Shown: positions 11,685 to 27,200 of the stretch, piece after piece
How positions within the stretch are numbered: the stretch's first letter is position 1
Layout: every line of letters begins with the position of its first letter
Notes under the pieces: model-generated
The model's input: the letters and a program-made list of their open reading frames with translations, nothing else
What the model was told of the DNA's origin: nothing
Databases searched by the model: none
Program-made: the position numbers and the translations under genes
NCBI GenBank assembly: GCA_027922465.2
Contig: BQMF02000212.1
Location: 434,001 to 498,000, forward strand
DNA length: 64,000 bases
Source: Turritopsis dohrnii
Taxonomy: Eukaryota; Cnidaria; Hydrozoa; Anthoathecata; Oceaniidae
Direction of reading: 5' to 3'

Positions 11685-12110
11685 TCTGTCTGTTTTTTGT
11701 TTGCCTGCTTGTCTGTCTGTCACGCAAAATGGTAGATGTGAGCTGTGAGAGAAATTATTTCTTTTCTTTTACAAGACGTCAGTGGGAAGCCATTGAATTG
11801 AGACCCAAATCAAACGCAACATTCAGAGTAAATTATCTCGTTAGCCAATAGGGATAACTGACGTTTCTAGGGGCCCACGATTTATTCGATGGGGCAACGA
11901 AAAATTTAGGTCTAATTTTTTTCGGGGACGGGTCTGTGATGTCATCAAAATTTTTGATCAAAGATAATGTCTCTGTAACGACCCCATCATTATTTTGATC
12001 AGCTTTCCGAGCTCTACAACATACACTACACTTTCGGTTGTCAATTCCTTAGTTTTTTGTGAACTCTTTTCAAGCTGAATATGGGCAGCGAGCGACGCCT
12101 TGACGGCTAG
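11685..12110 (+). mobile_element. Helitron-like non-autonomous element, copy 1
   Basis: Begins TCTGTCTG and ends in CTAG followed by T. The body (GCAAAATGGTAGATG, later GAGCTCTACAA, finally GGGCAGCGAGCGACGCC) is shared with the copy at 24168-24604. The 3' hairpin is partly decayed here. TC at the start and hairpin plus CTAG at the end are known Helitron marks. Confidence 0.62.
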
Positions 12111-12411
12111 TATATATTTAAATGGATTGATCCTCTGTTATCAAAGGACTGGAGCAAGGTTGGAAGTAACTACAACGTACTTCAACAAACGAGATATTTA
12201 ATCGAAATAATTTCTCGTTAAAACTTTCATATTTACATACCATGAGACATATTGGACCGTCTGAAATCGACAAATTTAAATAATTATCATTTCCATCTGT
12301 CTTCATAAATTGGCAGAGCATTTATATTAGTCACTACAGTTTGTTATGCAGTTCTAAAGAATAACCACGCGTGCACTTTATACCACGCCTCAAAATGCAT
12401 TGCACTTCTTG

Positions 12412-15400
12412 TTACTTCTCTTTCATCGGTGATCGTGTTTTGTTCGATTTCTTCGTCGATGTTCGTTCTTCCAGTGGATCTTCAGCAGAAAAAACATTAC
12501 GATGTTCTTTTTCAGCTTTGCTATTTTCCCGTTTGGAAATCTTGAAGAACATGAAGAATAGAACATTTATATGTTAAATATAAGACGTTCAACTCCTTTT
12601 TAATTCTATAGATGTTTACCTTATATCCTATATATCTTATCTTATATTGGATACCGTATATCTATTTACTTTAAGTTATGGTATGAATGAAAATTTATTA
12701 AAAAATCTTAACTGTTTAACTGTTCAAAGTCTTCTATTGTATTTCAGATAAGCAACGTGTACACATTAGTGAGTGCTTATACCACTATGTACGATTTTGT
12801 AACAGACCCTTCAAATAAGTGCGGTACAACAATCAAAAAGGGACTTTTTGGAGCAGAACAGGATTTTGTAAGGCTACATCGGGATACCGGGTGCACTAAA
12901 TATTTTTTAACAATTTGGTTCATTCATTAAAGAGAGATGAAGACAAACTTTTAAACAAAAAATGGGGGACATTTTTTTTTTTGACACACCCGGTATATAG
13001 TCGAATTTTGATGATTTAAATGATCGTCTGCTTTTACAGTAAGGTAAAATTTCTCAAATTTTCATATCATATCCATGCAACATGTTGTGTAGTGTTGGAT
13101 AAAACTTAACTGGGACGGATAGATGTTGGAATGCGAAACGTTCGAATGTGAAATCTTCTAAACACGTTCGGATTTCTGCGAAAACGTTTGATTCGTCACG
13201 TAAACGTTGGCAAGTTTGTTGAAAAATCACTGTGTAGGAGTACATTTTTAATAAAAAGGTGCATAAATATACACACCATCCCAATGAAAATGCACTTCAT
13301 TGCAGTGGCTTTCAGACGATTTTGACGATTAAAGTGTTTGTATACTTACGCCTTTTACGATACGATTTCTCAGTTCTTGCTGTGTTAACGGCCTGTTTTC
13401 GTCGTCACTCTGTGCTGACAAGTCGGTGTCGTATTCATCACCAGTTGTAGGCGGGTTCACTGTGATCGGTGTAGGCATGGGGAGAGGACCTTTACCAAGT
13501 AAACTAACTGCAGCAGGCTGAACATCACTGTCGGTTTCCTAGCAACATAGACACAACATATTTATTTGCCGAGAGCATTTCATATTAGGAAACTGTAGAT
13601 TTTATGTTGCTGATCGAATAACAGTTTCCAAAATCTTTTGATTTGCCTTTGGACAACTGGTCAAAGAAATCATACGGTTGATATGGTTATTAAGATCTTA
13701 TGTTGCACATACATTATTGATAGATGTTTACGGTTTTTCACAGTTTTGAAATAAGTAAAAATAATAAAAAAAACTCTTAGTGACATTTTGATGCGGTGGC
13801 GCTTCCTTCGTTCATATTCATTGTTACTATTGTTTATAGCCAATCTATCACTAGGCCGAATATTCCACGGACGGTGTGGAGGCTAATGTTTATCAAAATT
13901 CCGCCGAAAGCTTCCGTGGAAAATTCGCATCAACTTATCTGCTGTGTAAATGTTCACCAACCAATCAGATCGCATTATTCGCTTTTCCGTAGTAAAAACA
14001 AAAGCCGACCAACATGGACTATTCCGTCTAATGGAAAACCAGCTTAAGAGTTGATGTTGATATCGAAAGTTCGATGTCCCTTTAACAAATATTTCGACAA
14101 AGATCGTCTTAAGCTGTTCTAACTAGACTGGGATAGATCACTGTCTTTATTTATTTATTACCGTATTTCCTCTAATAAACGCCGCCCTCTGATAAACGGC
14201 GCACTTTTAGCCGAACATTTGTAGTAAACGCCGCCCTCTAATAAACGCCACACTCTAATAACGCCGCATCTTAGAAAGCGGCGTTTATTAGAAAACCGGC
14301 TAAATAAGGATTGGTTTAATAGTTTATTTGTTTTCTATCAACAAATTCTTCCATGTTGGCATGAATATTTGATGTGTAATTAGTTGCTGTAAAAGTTTTC
14401 ATCTCATAGAAGAGAACATTGCTCTTCTTTGACATTTTTGTGAACATATCTTTTGTGTAAAAAATTTCCACACAATCTTTTGTAACCTTTTTAAGGATAA
14501 GAAAACATTATTGCGTAAGTTTGCTTCTGTCCAATTTTTCATTTTGAAATAAACGCCGCCCTCTATTAAACGCCGCATCCAAAAACTGGAATTTGTAATA
14601 AACGCCGCGGCGTTTATTAGAGGAAATTCGGTATTTATTTACTAGGTATTAGTTTATATGGCTGGCCACACTCAGTTGCTATTGCATTTGTTTTCCAGGA
14701 GGCCACGGTTGAGGTTGGAGGCTCTGAAGTATTTGACACTCTCATGAGTGACACGAATCCACTCAAGAACCTGTGCTCTCTTGGATGACCTCCTGCAACA
14801 CCCGATGATATGTCATCTACCCAATTTCCCTCACATGGCATGGGTGGACCCATTTTTTGCTAAGCAGAATATAAAGAAGAAACAAATGAAGATACCTTAT
14901 TTGAAACGAACGCCTGTACTTGAATCAACTCGTTACTTCTTTGTTCAATGATACCGAGATACTAACAAACAAGAAGATACAGAAGGTGAAAGTTCAATTG
15001 GTAACCTAAGCAACTTGAGAAGAGAAGAAGTTGTCATGGTTACCTGCATCAAGTTACCATTGGTGATACCAGCGTGACCTCCTAACATATCAACTATTAC
15101 TGACGGGTCACAGTTGATCTTGGTGAACAGTGATTGTATACCTAAAAATTAAGATGGTGTGCGTACTGCTAAATCACTGATGAAGACATAATTTCTTTCC
15201 ATGTGAAAACGAGAGAAGCGATTCCATTCCAGATTTAAAAAAAATTATTCAGGAAATTATACTACTTTTTGGTCAAACATTAAGAAAATTTCTGCAACTT
15301 GCACAATCAAATAGTATTCTCGCTAGACTAGTCTGAAATGTGGAACTGAATCAAATGCCATACTTCAAACATTTCACTAGAAATATACGGACTGTTTCAA

Positions 15401-18208
15401 TAAAGATGCTCTTCGTAGCTACGGCTTTCTGACGATTTTAGGACTGGAGAGGAACCGTGAAAAAAGGTCTATCTACCTGAAATGAACGGCTGAGCCAGTC
15501 TTTCTTATGTATAATAAAGAGCAAATGTTTATTTTACCTTCTTTAAGTTCAGTCAGCATTTTTTCAGCAGCTTTCACTTTCGATTCGTGAGTTGCCACTT
15601 CGTCTTCAGCTCCTTTGTTCCTCTCCTGGTAGAAAAAAAAAAATAAAAAAATAAAATTGGAATGAGTTCGTATACTGCATAGAAATCCAAAACAATCATA
15701 ATTTTTCAAACGATCTTTCGATGTTTTTAATACTTTTTTCCAGTTCTTATGATCCTTCATAAGGATTCGCTCTGTTATACTTTATTACCTTTATCATCTG
15801 TTTAATGCTTTACTGACACCCTTGCCACTTGAATTTTTTATTATTTGGGCAGCTAAGTTGTCTAGTCATCGTTTTCTGAAAGACTTATATTCGTTTTTCG
15901 TTTACTTAAAATAAGCAATGAACCCAGTGGGCAAATTCGTTGAAAACCCACTGCGAAGGAGGGCATTTCCATAGAAATATACAAACTATTTCAATAACAA
16001 ATGCTCTTCATCGCAGTGATATTGACGATTTGGCCCACTGGGAAATCGATTCATATAATCCGGCCGAACCTTCATAGTTAAATATGGAACCCAACCTTGG
16101 ACCCATACCCTTGAACCTAGATTATTTATCAATTAAGTCACAAACCTCCATGTTTTGCATAATAAGTTGTCTTTCTTCATCCATGTTTAGACTCTCCTCT
16201 TTGAAAGATCGTATATTACTTTCTGTGTCGGCAATTCTTTCCTGCATCAGCTCGATTTCGTTGTTCAGTTCGTTGACGTAATTGAATAAAGCGAAGTTTC
16301 TGTCTTCGGTTTCGATAAACTTACCCACAAGCAGTTGTAAATCTTGTATTTGTGTCGCCTCTTTGATCTGTTCAAATGCATTTTCGTAACACTAAAAACA
16401 ACGACAGAAGAACGCTGAAGTTTTGTTTCGTTTAGATGACGTGTTTTTGACGTCATAGTCGGTTATATGGCAGTCAAAATGTAACTATGATGAAGAGCAA
16501 TATTATTGAAATAGTTTGCATAATTCTATTAAAATTCACTCCATCGCAGAGGTTTTTCAACAAATTTGCCCACTAAGTTATAGAGTTGTTCTATTGGTGC
16601 GTTGTATGATACAAAGAGTTGACCACCAATCAGATAGTTCTGAAGAATTATTGAGTGATGTCATGAAGTAAACGAAGGTTCGACGTCAGAACTGCCGGTA
16701 CCGAAAATTGACGGGATTTCTTCCTTTTATTTAACATATTAGCGATCAGGGAAAAGTTTAACAATGTCATAACATTTGAAGGTTTTATTTCTTACTCACA
16801 AAGCGGAAAAAAAGTACTGCGGAGGAGCACATTTCCATAGAAATATATACACTACATTCAATGAAAATATTCTTCCTCATAGTGACTTTTTGATGTTTTT
16901 TCCCACTGTGAAATAATCATGAATTATACGCAAGTGTAAACGTACGGGTCATTTCTGATAATTATACTTTCATAAAACTTCTGTATAAAACCATCTTAAT
17001 TTCATGCATAATTTGACCATATTAGGATCAATTCAGAAATTGTTCCAAATTTCCTAAAACATCTTACAATTCGAAAGCAGTTATTTTTTTTCAACACAAA
17101 TAAAGGTATCACACACAAAGATTTTGCCCTCATAATTTTTTGCAGAAGCGATTAATCTTCCTGTTACCACTTCAAGTTAAAAACTTCGAAGAAGTGGTTA
17201 TGACGTCACAATATCACTCGTCACTTTTCTACTTTGATGCAAAAGTCCTATCGTCAGCGAAAATTTACTGATCCTCCATTTTGTTTATGATGAGGTCATT
17301 CAGATATTGGTTTAGTGGGAAATCAATTTGATTGGGTAAAATTTCAAACGCACGATCAATTAGATTGAAACGAGGTAAGCTACTTTTTGCGATTGCCACG
17401 TTGTTTGAAAACGAGTCTGCGCATGCCCTAATGTATCATAGAGATACGAATGTATCGATCTCAATTCTTCAATCGTTTGAACCGAGATCGATTAATTGGA
17501 AATGGAAAATAAAGCATTGGCAACTTTAAGCTATCTAGACAAGGACGTAGAATTAGGGGGGGCTGGGGGGCTTGAGCCCCCCCAACTTTTTTGTCAATTA
17601 TGAGAAATTTGTTTTTGCCTTTCCTAAAAATTGAAAATCATATTGAAATTATAGATTTTGAGTGCTTTTATAGGCAATCTAGAGGTAGTATTTTTCAAAA
17701 ATTTTCTTGGCGCATCGGCCCCAACCATGGTGGGGCCTCTTTCAACAATAGAGATTTATTGAGCCCCCCCCAACTCAAAATGTCTTGCTACGCCCCTGCT
17801 AGACCTTTTATTAAAGCAAACAAGAACAACATATTATTACTTTTCAAGAGATTGAAAGAAATTCGTGGGTTTTCAAATGTTTATGAGAACCTCCAAGTCA
17901 CTAAAGCTATATAACCCAATACCTTATCTAAAAAGTTCAACCTATTCAAAGAATTTGACAAATTTTGTGATTTTGATCTTGTGGTAGTCGGTGAGAAATA
18001 TGTAGTTTGTTCACTGAGACTTTCTAGGTCCTAAGAAACTCTTAAATAAAACTTTTCTAGTAGCTAAACGTAAAAAGCTTAGCTTATCAAGGCTTAGGGG
18101 GCTAGGTAAAACGATGCTAATATCATTAATGTTTTTTCTTAATCATAAACATCAAGCCTTGGAATGATCTATATTGTTGATCCCATGATTCAAACATCAA
18201 CAACACAC

Positions 18209-18239
<31 letters not shown>

Positions 18240-21200
18240 AAACAACAACAACAACAATAAATTTTAATATTCATAAGAAACTGAAACTGAATTTGATCCT
18301 CTCAACTCGATCAACTCGATCAACTCGATCAACTCGAAAACAAAGACATGTCTTTTCCATATTCAAATTATGACGTTATATATTTTTTGCAGTGTTTTTT
18401 TTTTAATTATTTTTCTGCACAATGAATTACCATACCTCACTTCTTGCATGCTTTAAGAATATCTTTCAAAGAGAATTCAAAAGATAATATGCAACAAATC
18501 TATTTCTTTTGTTGTTTTACAACATGAATAATTGATAGCTGAAAATATGAAAGAACTCCTCCAGAGATGCTAAATGAAAGATTAGGAAAATGAAAGGAAA
18601 TTGAACGAAATAAAAAGCCAAGAAACTGTCTTGAAAAATCAAAGAATTTCAAATAAATAAATAATAAAAGTTGGATTTATAATAAACCAAAGCTTCAATG
18701 CTTTTGTGTTTTTCATAAATTATTAGATAACGAAAAGTTAATCTCCGCTATGGAGAACAAAATAGTTTTTCTCGTGTGTTTGAGTGACGTCTTGCTTGCG
18801 AACGATTTCTTTTCAAAAACAATTTTTACGAGAAGTTAGAAATTAAAGTCGAAGCAAACTTTTTAATAATAATAAAACAATAAGAAAAATAAGAAGAAAA
18901 AAGACGTTAGAAAAATACGTTAGACGTTCGACTTGTGTAATGGTGTCGTGTTTAGCATTGGGTTGTTCTAACACAAGCGGTCGCCTTTTATCGGAGAAGA
19001 GTTTTTATAGGATTCCAGATCCACAAAAAGAGAGAGAAAGGTGTGAAAGATGGCTTCACAACATTGCTAATCCAAAGTGGAATATAAACAATTTCATAGC
19101 AACTGCAAATCGAGTTGTGTGTGGCGACCATTTCCATCCTGACTGCATAAAACGAGATTTAAGATATGAATTGATGTCAAGTATATCAAGAGAAAGAAGG
19201 CAGTTACGTCCAGGAGCGATCCCAACGATATTCAAACACAAAATTTATGATGTTATAAATATGGATAACACGAAAGTCGACATAGAAGAATTTAGTAAAA
19301 TGGATGCTTCAAAGGTATGTTCATTCGTCTACCCTTTTTTTGAAATAATATAATAATAATAATGAGTGACAAGGCAAATCTGTGAGGTTGATGATAGTGT
19401 ATACGTCATTAAAGTTAATGAACTGTGATATGTAGAGCTGAGGGTTGCACTATGCTGATTTCAGTAGAAATAGAACAATTGAGAAATGGTCTGAGAACGA
19501 GAATCTGTTCATTATTAGCAATGCGCTCAAACAAAGAAAGAAAATTGATTGACTCTTTCGTAGAGATTATCTCACAAGAAAACTGCAGACACAATATTTT
19601 CTCGACCTTATGACGAAGATTCCATGTTAACTGTAAGACTAATGTTTTGAGCATATCTCAGATATAGTTATTGATGACAATTCCTTTCAACGAAAAATAT
19701 AGAAGAAACTTTTGCTGTCTTTTCCCAAAATTTTCCAGACGTTTTCGATTCTTCATAATTTTACCAACACATATTGTCATTCTTTAATTCTTGACATTGA
19801 AACAATGGATAAAACTTGGATTTTTCGTTCACGAAGAGTTCAACTCGTAACAAAAATTTTAAATTTTAATTTTGATGAACCACAGAAGTTAATTTTCGCA
19901 AAAAAATACTAATTTTCGCGAACCGCAATTTTTTTTCCCATAAGATTAAGATATTTGTGGTTAGACCGGATCATTCTTCCAAATCTTGGCGGCAAACGCC
20001 AGATAATTCATTTTTACTTTTCACTGTTAAATATTGTTGTTGATAGTAGCTCAAACTTCTCAAAGTTACCCTTTGGTGGAGAAATCTCTAGTTCATATTT
20101 ACCGAGTGCTATTATAGTTCCATTTACATCACACCTATAGCCAAGCACTTGTTCTTTTTCATTATTCCCATTGGCCAAAATCGTCCAATGTAAAATTTCT
20201 TTGGAAATGCACTCCTTCGCAGAGATCTTCCAACAAACTTGCCCACTCGGTGTCGATGGCTGAATTATTATTCACAGTTGTAATGCTTGCGGTCTTTGCT
20301 AAAAAGTCTTTAACTCTGTTTCGCAGTTGAACAGCATGTTAATGATGCATGGAATGTTGTGGTCAGACTTGCATACGTTTAAAGACATTATGTCTGGCAT
20401 TTTTGTTAAAATAGTCATTTTTCTTCGCAAGACCTTTAAAAATGTTTTCAACCGGGGCTATGCTTTCTTTTATTTAATTATCTAGTTATTTAATATTATT
20501 TATTTATTTTACCGAAGCTGGTTGCTTTTAGATTCCCTAGATTAAGAGCATCGCGTCAATATTGACGTGGGTTACTATCTGGAATGCATACTAAGATTGT
20601 TAAGCGTAAACATTAACTGAAAACTGACTGTAGTCTTACTAATTATACAAATCGCTCCTATACAAAACTTTTCTTATATCAGTATATCTCTTAGCATATC
20701 TCAGTATATACCTTAAGCGAAGAAATTTTGGCGGGAAGAAATTTTGGCGGATTCGCTCATCCATCAATTCCGACGCAATTTGGCGGGAATTTATTTTGGC
20801 AGTCCATGAAAATTTTTATATTTAGCGGGAATTAATTTTGGCGGATGCTCCGAATAATCGATTTTCAGTTAAGTGGTTTGATAGAAAAAAAGAGACAAAA
20901 TATCTAAATGAGAAGAGGAAAGTCCAACATATGGATCATTTTTTCAAAAAATTACAGAATCACAGGCATCACTGAAGATCCCCTTTGGTGGTGCAGGGGG
21001 GTCTGGGAAATACCTTGCAAAATAACAGCACAAATTCCAAGGACGGTATCAAATTTGCTTGTAATGGAAAAAATACAAACAACTGGTGGCATCGAAACAA
21101 AAGATGAGGAGGAGGTTTTTAGAAAGCGATGCAGAGGACCGAGGCAACATTGAAAATGATCCTCCTGAAAATTACCGTCCTAGTGAGAAACAACGAAAAC

Positions 21201-24200
21201 AACTGGAATTAAAGACATCAGAACCTTTTTCTCACCAGTTCAGAAAGAGCCAGCAAAAAAAGAAAAGGTTCAGAAGAAGAGACCAGCAATCGTTAGTATT
21301 GATTGATTTAAAATGAAACATATGATGTGTAATGCTGAAAGTCTAGCATTTTATACCTTTTTAATTCCTTTTGAAAAAGAAAGAAAATAATCAAACTTGG
21401 CGGGAATAAATTTTGGCGGATCCCCCCAAAAATTATTTATGGCGGAAAGAAATATTGGCGGATTTTGAACCAATCCACCAAAACCGCCAAAATTTCTTCC
21501 CTACAGGTATAATTTTATAAGCATTAAAATAAAATCAGTCACAACGTTGTTAAACATCACCAACCCTTTCAAACATCATAATGAATAGAGAAAAACCCAG
21601 CGGGAACATTGTTAAAATACCTCTGCGAGGGAGTGCATTTCTATAGAAATATACACAAAATTTCAATGGAAATGCTCTTCGTCGCAGTGACTTTTTGATG
21701 ACTTTCCCCACTGGATAAGAACTTACTTGAATAGAATCTTCTTTGTCACCACCTTTTTCTCTTTCATCGCCACGGTTATTCGTATAATTCAACTTCAAAC
21801 CGTGCATTTCCACACGATCTTCCGATTTGATGTTCATAAATTCGCGCAACTTACGATCATGATCGATTATTCGCAACAACTCTTTCAACTCCATATTATA
21901 CTGCAACAGTTCTTTGTCGGATTTTTCTTTTAAAGCAATCATTTTGTTTTGTGCATCATCTCTAAATGAAAAAACGGAAAAGCCATTTTTTTTAATTAAT
22001 AGCTCAATGCAAGGTTTAAAACCACTAATGTGTATTGAGGTACAAGGAATGATATCTTTTTTTGGTTGAGAGCTAAAAAGACAAGCGGTCGATTTCTTCT
22101 TTTCCCAACGCATTCTGATTGGTCAATTACTTGATTTTCAATAGAAAACAATAGACTTATATGACAATAGAGTTATATGATCATATGTATATGAAGAAAT
22201 AGAACACGTCCTATCTTTTAAAAATTGGTCATATTCATATGATCATATACTATATGTCATATGAAATATATGATCGTGTAAAAGCATCTTAAGACATCCT
22301 AAAAAATCGTACAAAAAATTTGTGTTTGCGGTAAAATACAATTTTGGCAATCCAAAAAAATAAATTTCCACGAATCTACTTCAATAATAAAGTATTACTT
22401 GCATTTTGCCTATTACATCCCCGTCGTTACATCACACTGTATAAGTGAAATTTTTTTGCCTAAATTTCTTCCAATCAGCTATCAGATTTCAGTTGCAGGT
22501 ACAGAATACACTGTACTTTATGTAGTCTTTTAAAAACCTGTTTTTGTTGAACTTACCTTGCACCGTACGAAGACGTTGACGCTTCAATGATATTTGCTAT
22601 AGTTTCTTTATTCTCCTTTACTCTCTGTAAAAATTAAAAATAACTTTTCAAACATGTATTAAGATAGAACTATTGTTATGAGCTTTCTCGTGAGGAAAGC
22701 AGCCACAAGAAATATCAATAAAAAACATTCAACATTCGAAGGGTTGGGTTTTTCTCTCTCTCTTTTTCTCACATAAAAAAATGATCCATATTTGGACTAT
22801 TAAGCAGCTTACCTTCTCCAGTTTATCATGAAGTCCTTGAAAGATTGATCGTTCGGTTATCATGTGATCTATAGCATTTCGTAAATCTGAATTTTTTGCT
22901 AGGGACTGGTTGAATTTTCGATTACCCTTGAGAAGGAAAATATCTAATGACTATCAAGCAATGGATTTATAATAATAAAGATAATAGATGATAGTAAAGG
23001 TAATAGAAACATTGCTAAAATCTAATAACAAAACAATGGTCATTATTACCTGATCTAAACGATTTTCCAGGACACGAATTTGTTTTTGAAGTGCAACATG
23101 CTTTGCTTGACTCATATGTACCCTGTGAAAACGTAAGGAGAGCTTATAACGTAATTTAAATCAGAATAATCTGGAATAATCTGGCTTCTTTGTCACATTC
23201 ACTCTACAAATTGTGAATTAATTGCAGATGTGCAGCTGAAAAATATCTATTTCTTCAAGTTATTATTCAAGTTACATTGGAGCTATAAACATAACTGTAC
23301 ATAACAGGAGCTTATTGATGCAGAGATGATACAACTTTATCATTGAACCAGAGGTAGTGCTTACAAAAGGATTATTTTCAAAATTTGACAGATTTCTTTT
23401 TGAAATCCGAAAGAGGTGTTTGATTATGTCCACAAATCGATAAAACATTGCATTGTTTACATGAATCTGAGCTAGAATTACCAGGATAATTAAGTGAATC
23501 AAAAAAGAAAAATTATAGCTTTAACTTTGCTTATGGTTCTGATGAAGATCAACAAAAAAAGCTCCAAAATCCAAAACTGTGATTTAAAGTTTAAAGTTTT
23601 CAATTAAAAGGACAGCGTAAATTTCTTACCCACCCATACCTTTCCTTTGTTGACTTATGTTACGTTCGTTTTGGTAAATCTATGATAATATACATGAACT
23701 TCAGTAAAAATGTCATCACAGTTGAGGTATACAATATTAGATTTACCTCGTTATCATACATGGCTATCCTCTCCTTCACAAGTTGGATTTGTTTTTTTAA
23801 TTCCTCTAGACAGACATAAACACATCAGGCATAGTCATAAACAAGGGAGCATATATACTACATCTGGATTGGAAAACAGTCAAATTTATACAAATTATAA
23901 AATATTTATATATTTATTCAAAGTTTGCAGTAACTCTGAGTTTCATGAATTGTCTGCAATTACCAAACTGCTATTTAATCATTACATACAAAATGATACA
24001 AGGTGTGAGCCTTTATACATATCGTAACATATCATTCTGAAGAAGATATCGTATTATTCAAAGTTGCAGACTCTTTTTACTGTTTAATCATCTCTTTTTG
24101 TTTTATATTCATTTATATTTCGTTTAATATTTACTTATATTTATTTATCTATATATTAATAGCCGATTCTCTGTCCGTTTGTCTGTTACGCAAAATGGTA

Positions 24201-27200
24201 GATTGAGTTGTAAGAGTGATTATTTTATTTATTTTGTGCGACGTCAGTGTGAAACCATTGTATTGAGGCCCTAATGGAAGGCGACGTTTAGGGAAAATTT
24301 TCTCGGTAACCAATAAGGATAACTGACGTTTTTTGGGATCCACGATATTGGCCATGGGGTGACGAAAAAATTTGGGCAAAATTTTTGGGGACGGGGCTTT
24401 ATGACGTCATCAAAGCTTTTGATCGACGATATCTCCGAAACGGTTCGTCAAAGACATATGATCCTATACATTTTCTTGCTCAGAATTTCGAGCTCTACAA
24501 GATGGTCTCACTTTCCATTGTCAATTCCTTAATTCCATTTTTCGTGAACCCAACGCAGGCTGAAGGTGGACATGGGCGGCGAGCGACGCCGCCTTGGCGG
24601 CTAGTATATACTTATATTATCAAGTCATGTTATTCAGATACAGTTTTCAAACTAGAAAAGGCTAAAATAGCCTTCTTTAAAGATTTCTTAGATCTTCAGA
24701 AATTTTTAATTCAAACAACCTCCAACCTTGTGGTTGCTGATTGTTTGATTGTTGCTTTTACTTTTAAATTTTCAAGTGATGGTTATCTGTGCCTCTTTGC
24801 GATAGACATTGTCTAAAGTACAACACAATGGGCAATGTTGTGCAAAAATCACTGCGAGGGAGTGCATTTGTATAGAAATGTACATGCTATTTCAATAAAA
24901 ACGCTCTGTCTCCATCACAATGAATATTTGACGACTTTGTCCATATGGAAATAAGTTATTGTAGCATACAAGAAACAGGATTTTTTAAAATCAAGTGTTG
25001 CAACTGTATTCTTAGACTAATATTCAGATATTTTACTTTCATGTTAGGAGTATATAAACGACAAATAATATATTATTTTAAGGACGTATCATAAGAAGCC
25101 AAAGAAACGGTTTGTTACTGGTAAATAATGGTGCATACTTTCCTCATGAAGCATAGCTGATAATTTGTCAATGTTTTGTGAATCCTGGAAAATTGAAAGA
25201 ACATGAGTTAAGATATGCACAGTACTTAAGAAGATATGTTTTTATGAGATTTAGTGAAGATAAACTTACACACAACAGGTCAAATAAAAAAACTAAACTA
25301 AACTACGAAACTACAAAGAGAAATATAAAATATAAGAAAAAAGGAAAAATAATTGAATTTACATTTTTGCATTCAAGCACTTAGAAAAGAAAACATTCAA
25401 GACTAATAGCACACACCAAGTTTTCATCCTGCATGCACAGGCTAGTTAAAAGCAATTTTTTTTGCTGTAGCATAATTATTTGGGCATAGTACTTAAAAAT
25501 GTTGAATGTTACAATTTGTTAGCTGACATCAGCAGTTCTACAGTCAGTAAAAAATTTTTTTGTTAAACAAAATATTTAATACCAATTGTTAAGACTCAAC
25601 ACATCAACAACTATGAAAATATAAAAAAACAGACCAGTAAATGAATACAGGTTTCAAATTTGGTGCATAATCTCATTACACATTTTCAGTAATAAAAATT
25701 ATTCACCAAAATTGATATTTAATTAATTGCAGAATTACACTGACCAGATGAACAGAAAATTTCTTAAGCTGAAGTAGGTTTACATATAACTAGAAATATA
25801 GTGAAACTTACAGGTGGCAAATGAAGTCCCCATCTTTTAAGAACGGCATGATAGTGTGCTTAGATTATTGCCAAACAAATTTTTTTTAGAAACTTCCATC
25901 ATTTTTGAAACTCTTTCAAATGGTACGAAAACTACTTAATTGCGATTTTTGTTTATTTCATGAAATTTACTAATTCTCCAAATTTAATTTGATAGTATTG
26001 GATATAATTGAATATAATTGGATAGTAAATATACCTTGGTCTCATTTTGTTGACTACCAGCTAACCGATTTTCTTTCATAAGTTCTTCATTTTCCGCTTG
26101 TAACGCAGCTATGGCTTCACGCTGCTTCCTGATTATATTCTGTGATTCTTCACTATATGCCTTCCGATCTCCTTCCATGATTCTGTATTCCTGCTGAAGG
26201 CGAAGCAATTCTTGTTCAGCTATTTAAATAAAGATTAAAATATTAGAAAACAAGATGCCCTTACGGGCAGAAAGATTTCTGCAAAATCAGCTGAAGTATG
26301 AACGATGGAAGACTAACAATAACATTCTTGAAACTTGAATGATTTTGAATGATTGAACAATACAATACAATACAATACAATACAATACAATACAATACAA
26401 TACAGTACAACATTGAATGCTGCTCAGTGTAGACTGCATACAGCAGGTGGGAATTGTAACACACAAAGTAAAATGAGTTTTGCTATTGAAAGTTCAAACA
26501 GCTGGCCAAAAATGTGCTACCAGTGAAAATTATGTTGACTCTTGAATGTTGAATGAGAGTGAAAAATGTAAAAAGTACTCTTATATATAATTACACATAT
26601 AAACAATACACAAATTACATATAAAAGAAAAGTGTGACATAATGATCAACCGCACCTGACCTAATTTAATCTAACAAAATAGAAGAAAGTTTATAAAAAT
26701 TCTTTAAGAAATTCGAAAAAAAGGTTGAATGATCTTTACAGCATAACATCATGTTAAAACTTGATATGATATGTACTTCCAATCTTCTTAATTATATACA
26801 TAAAACAGAATTCCCAATGCTGCAAATACGTAATCAAAAATCTTGATCGTTAAAAGTATATGCTCTATAAATTTATACCAAAAATTTTGTAGTGTTACTA
26901 ATTGTATAAAGTATTTTGAATTTATACACAGAACATTTCAATTTGTGTGATTAGGAAAATCATTCGTAATTAGGGGCATTGGCAGTATAATATAGCTAGA
27001 AAATCATCAATCAAGAGTGGTGCAGAGTAGACAACCACTTAACATTGGAGCTAAGGAAGAAACAGAGCTGAGCTGTACGAATCCAGAGCTTAAAAAGTAT
27101 ACAGCACAAGCAGGAAATAAACAAAAATCTTTTGTATCTAGAAAGGCTTAAACATTGAGACATTTTTCCCTAATACAAACACATAGCTTTTTGACTTTGT

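Noticed and set aside
14635..14820. Extension of ODAD1 exon 14859-14821 to a stop at 14635
   Set aside because: It would end the protein before two further exons (13538-13350, 12540-12412) that match the family C-terminus and join in phase.
24385..24816. Open frame of 143 codons on the plus strand
   Set aside because: It starts inside the Helitron-like element and runs across its end; no family resemblance.
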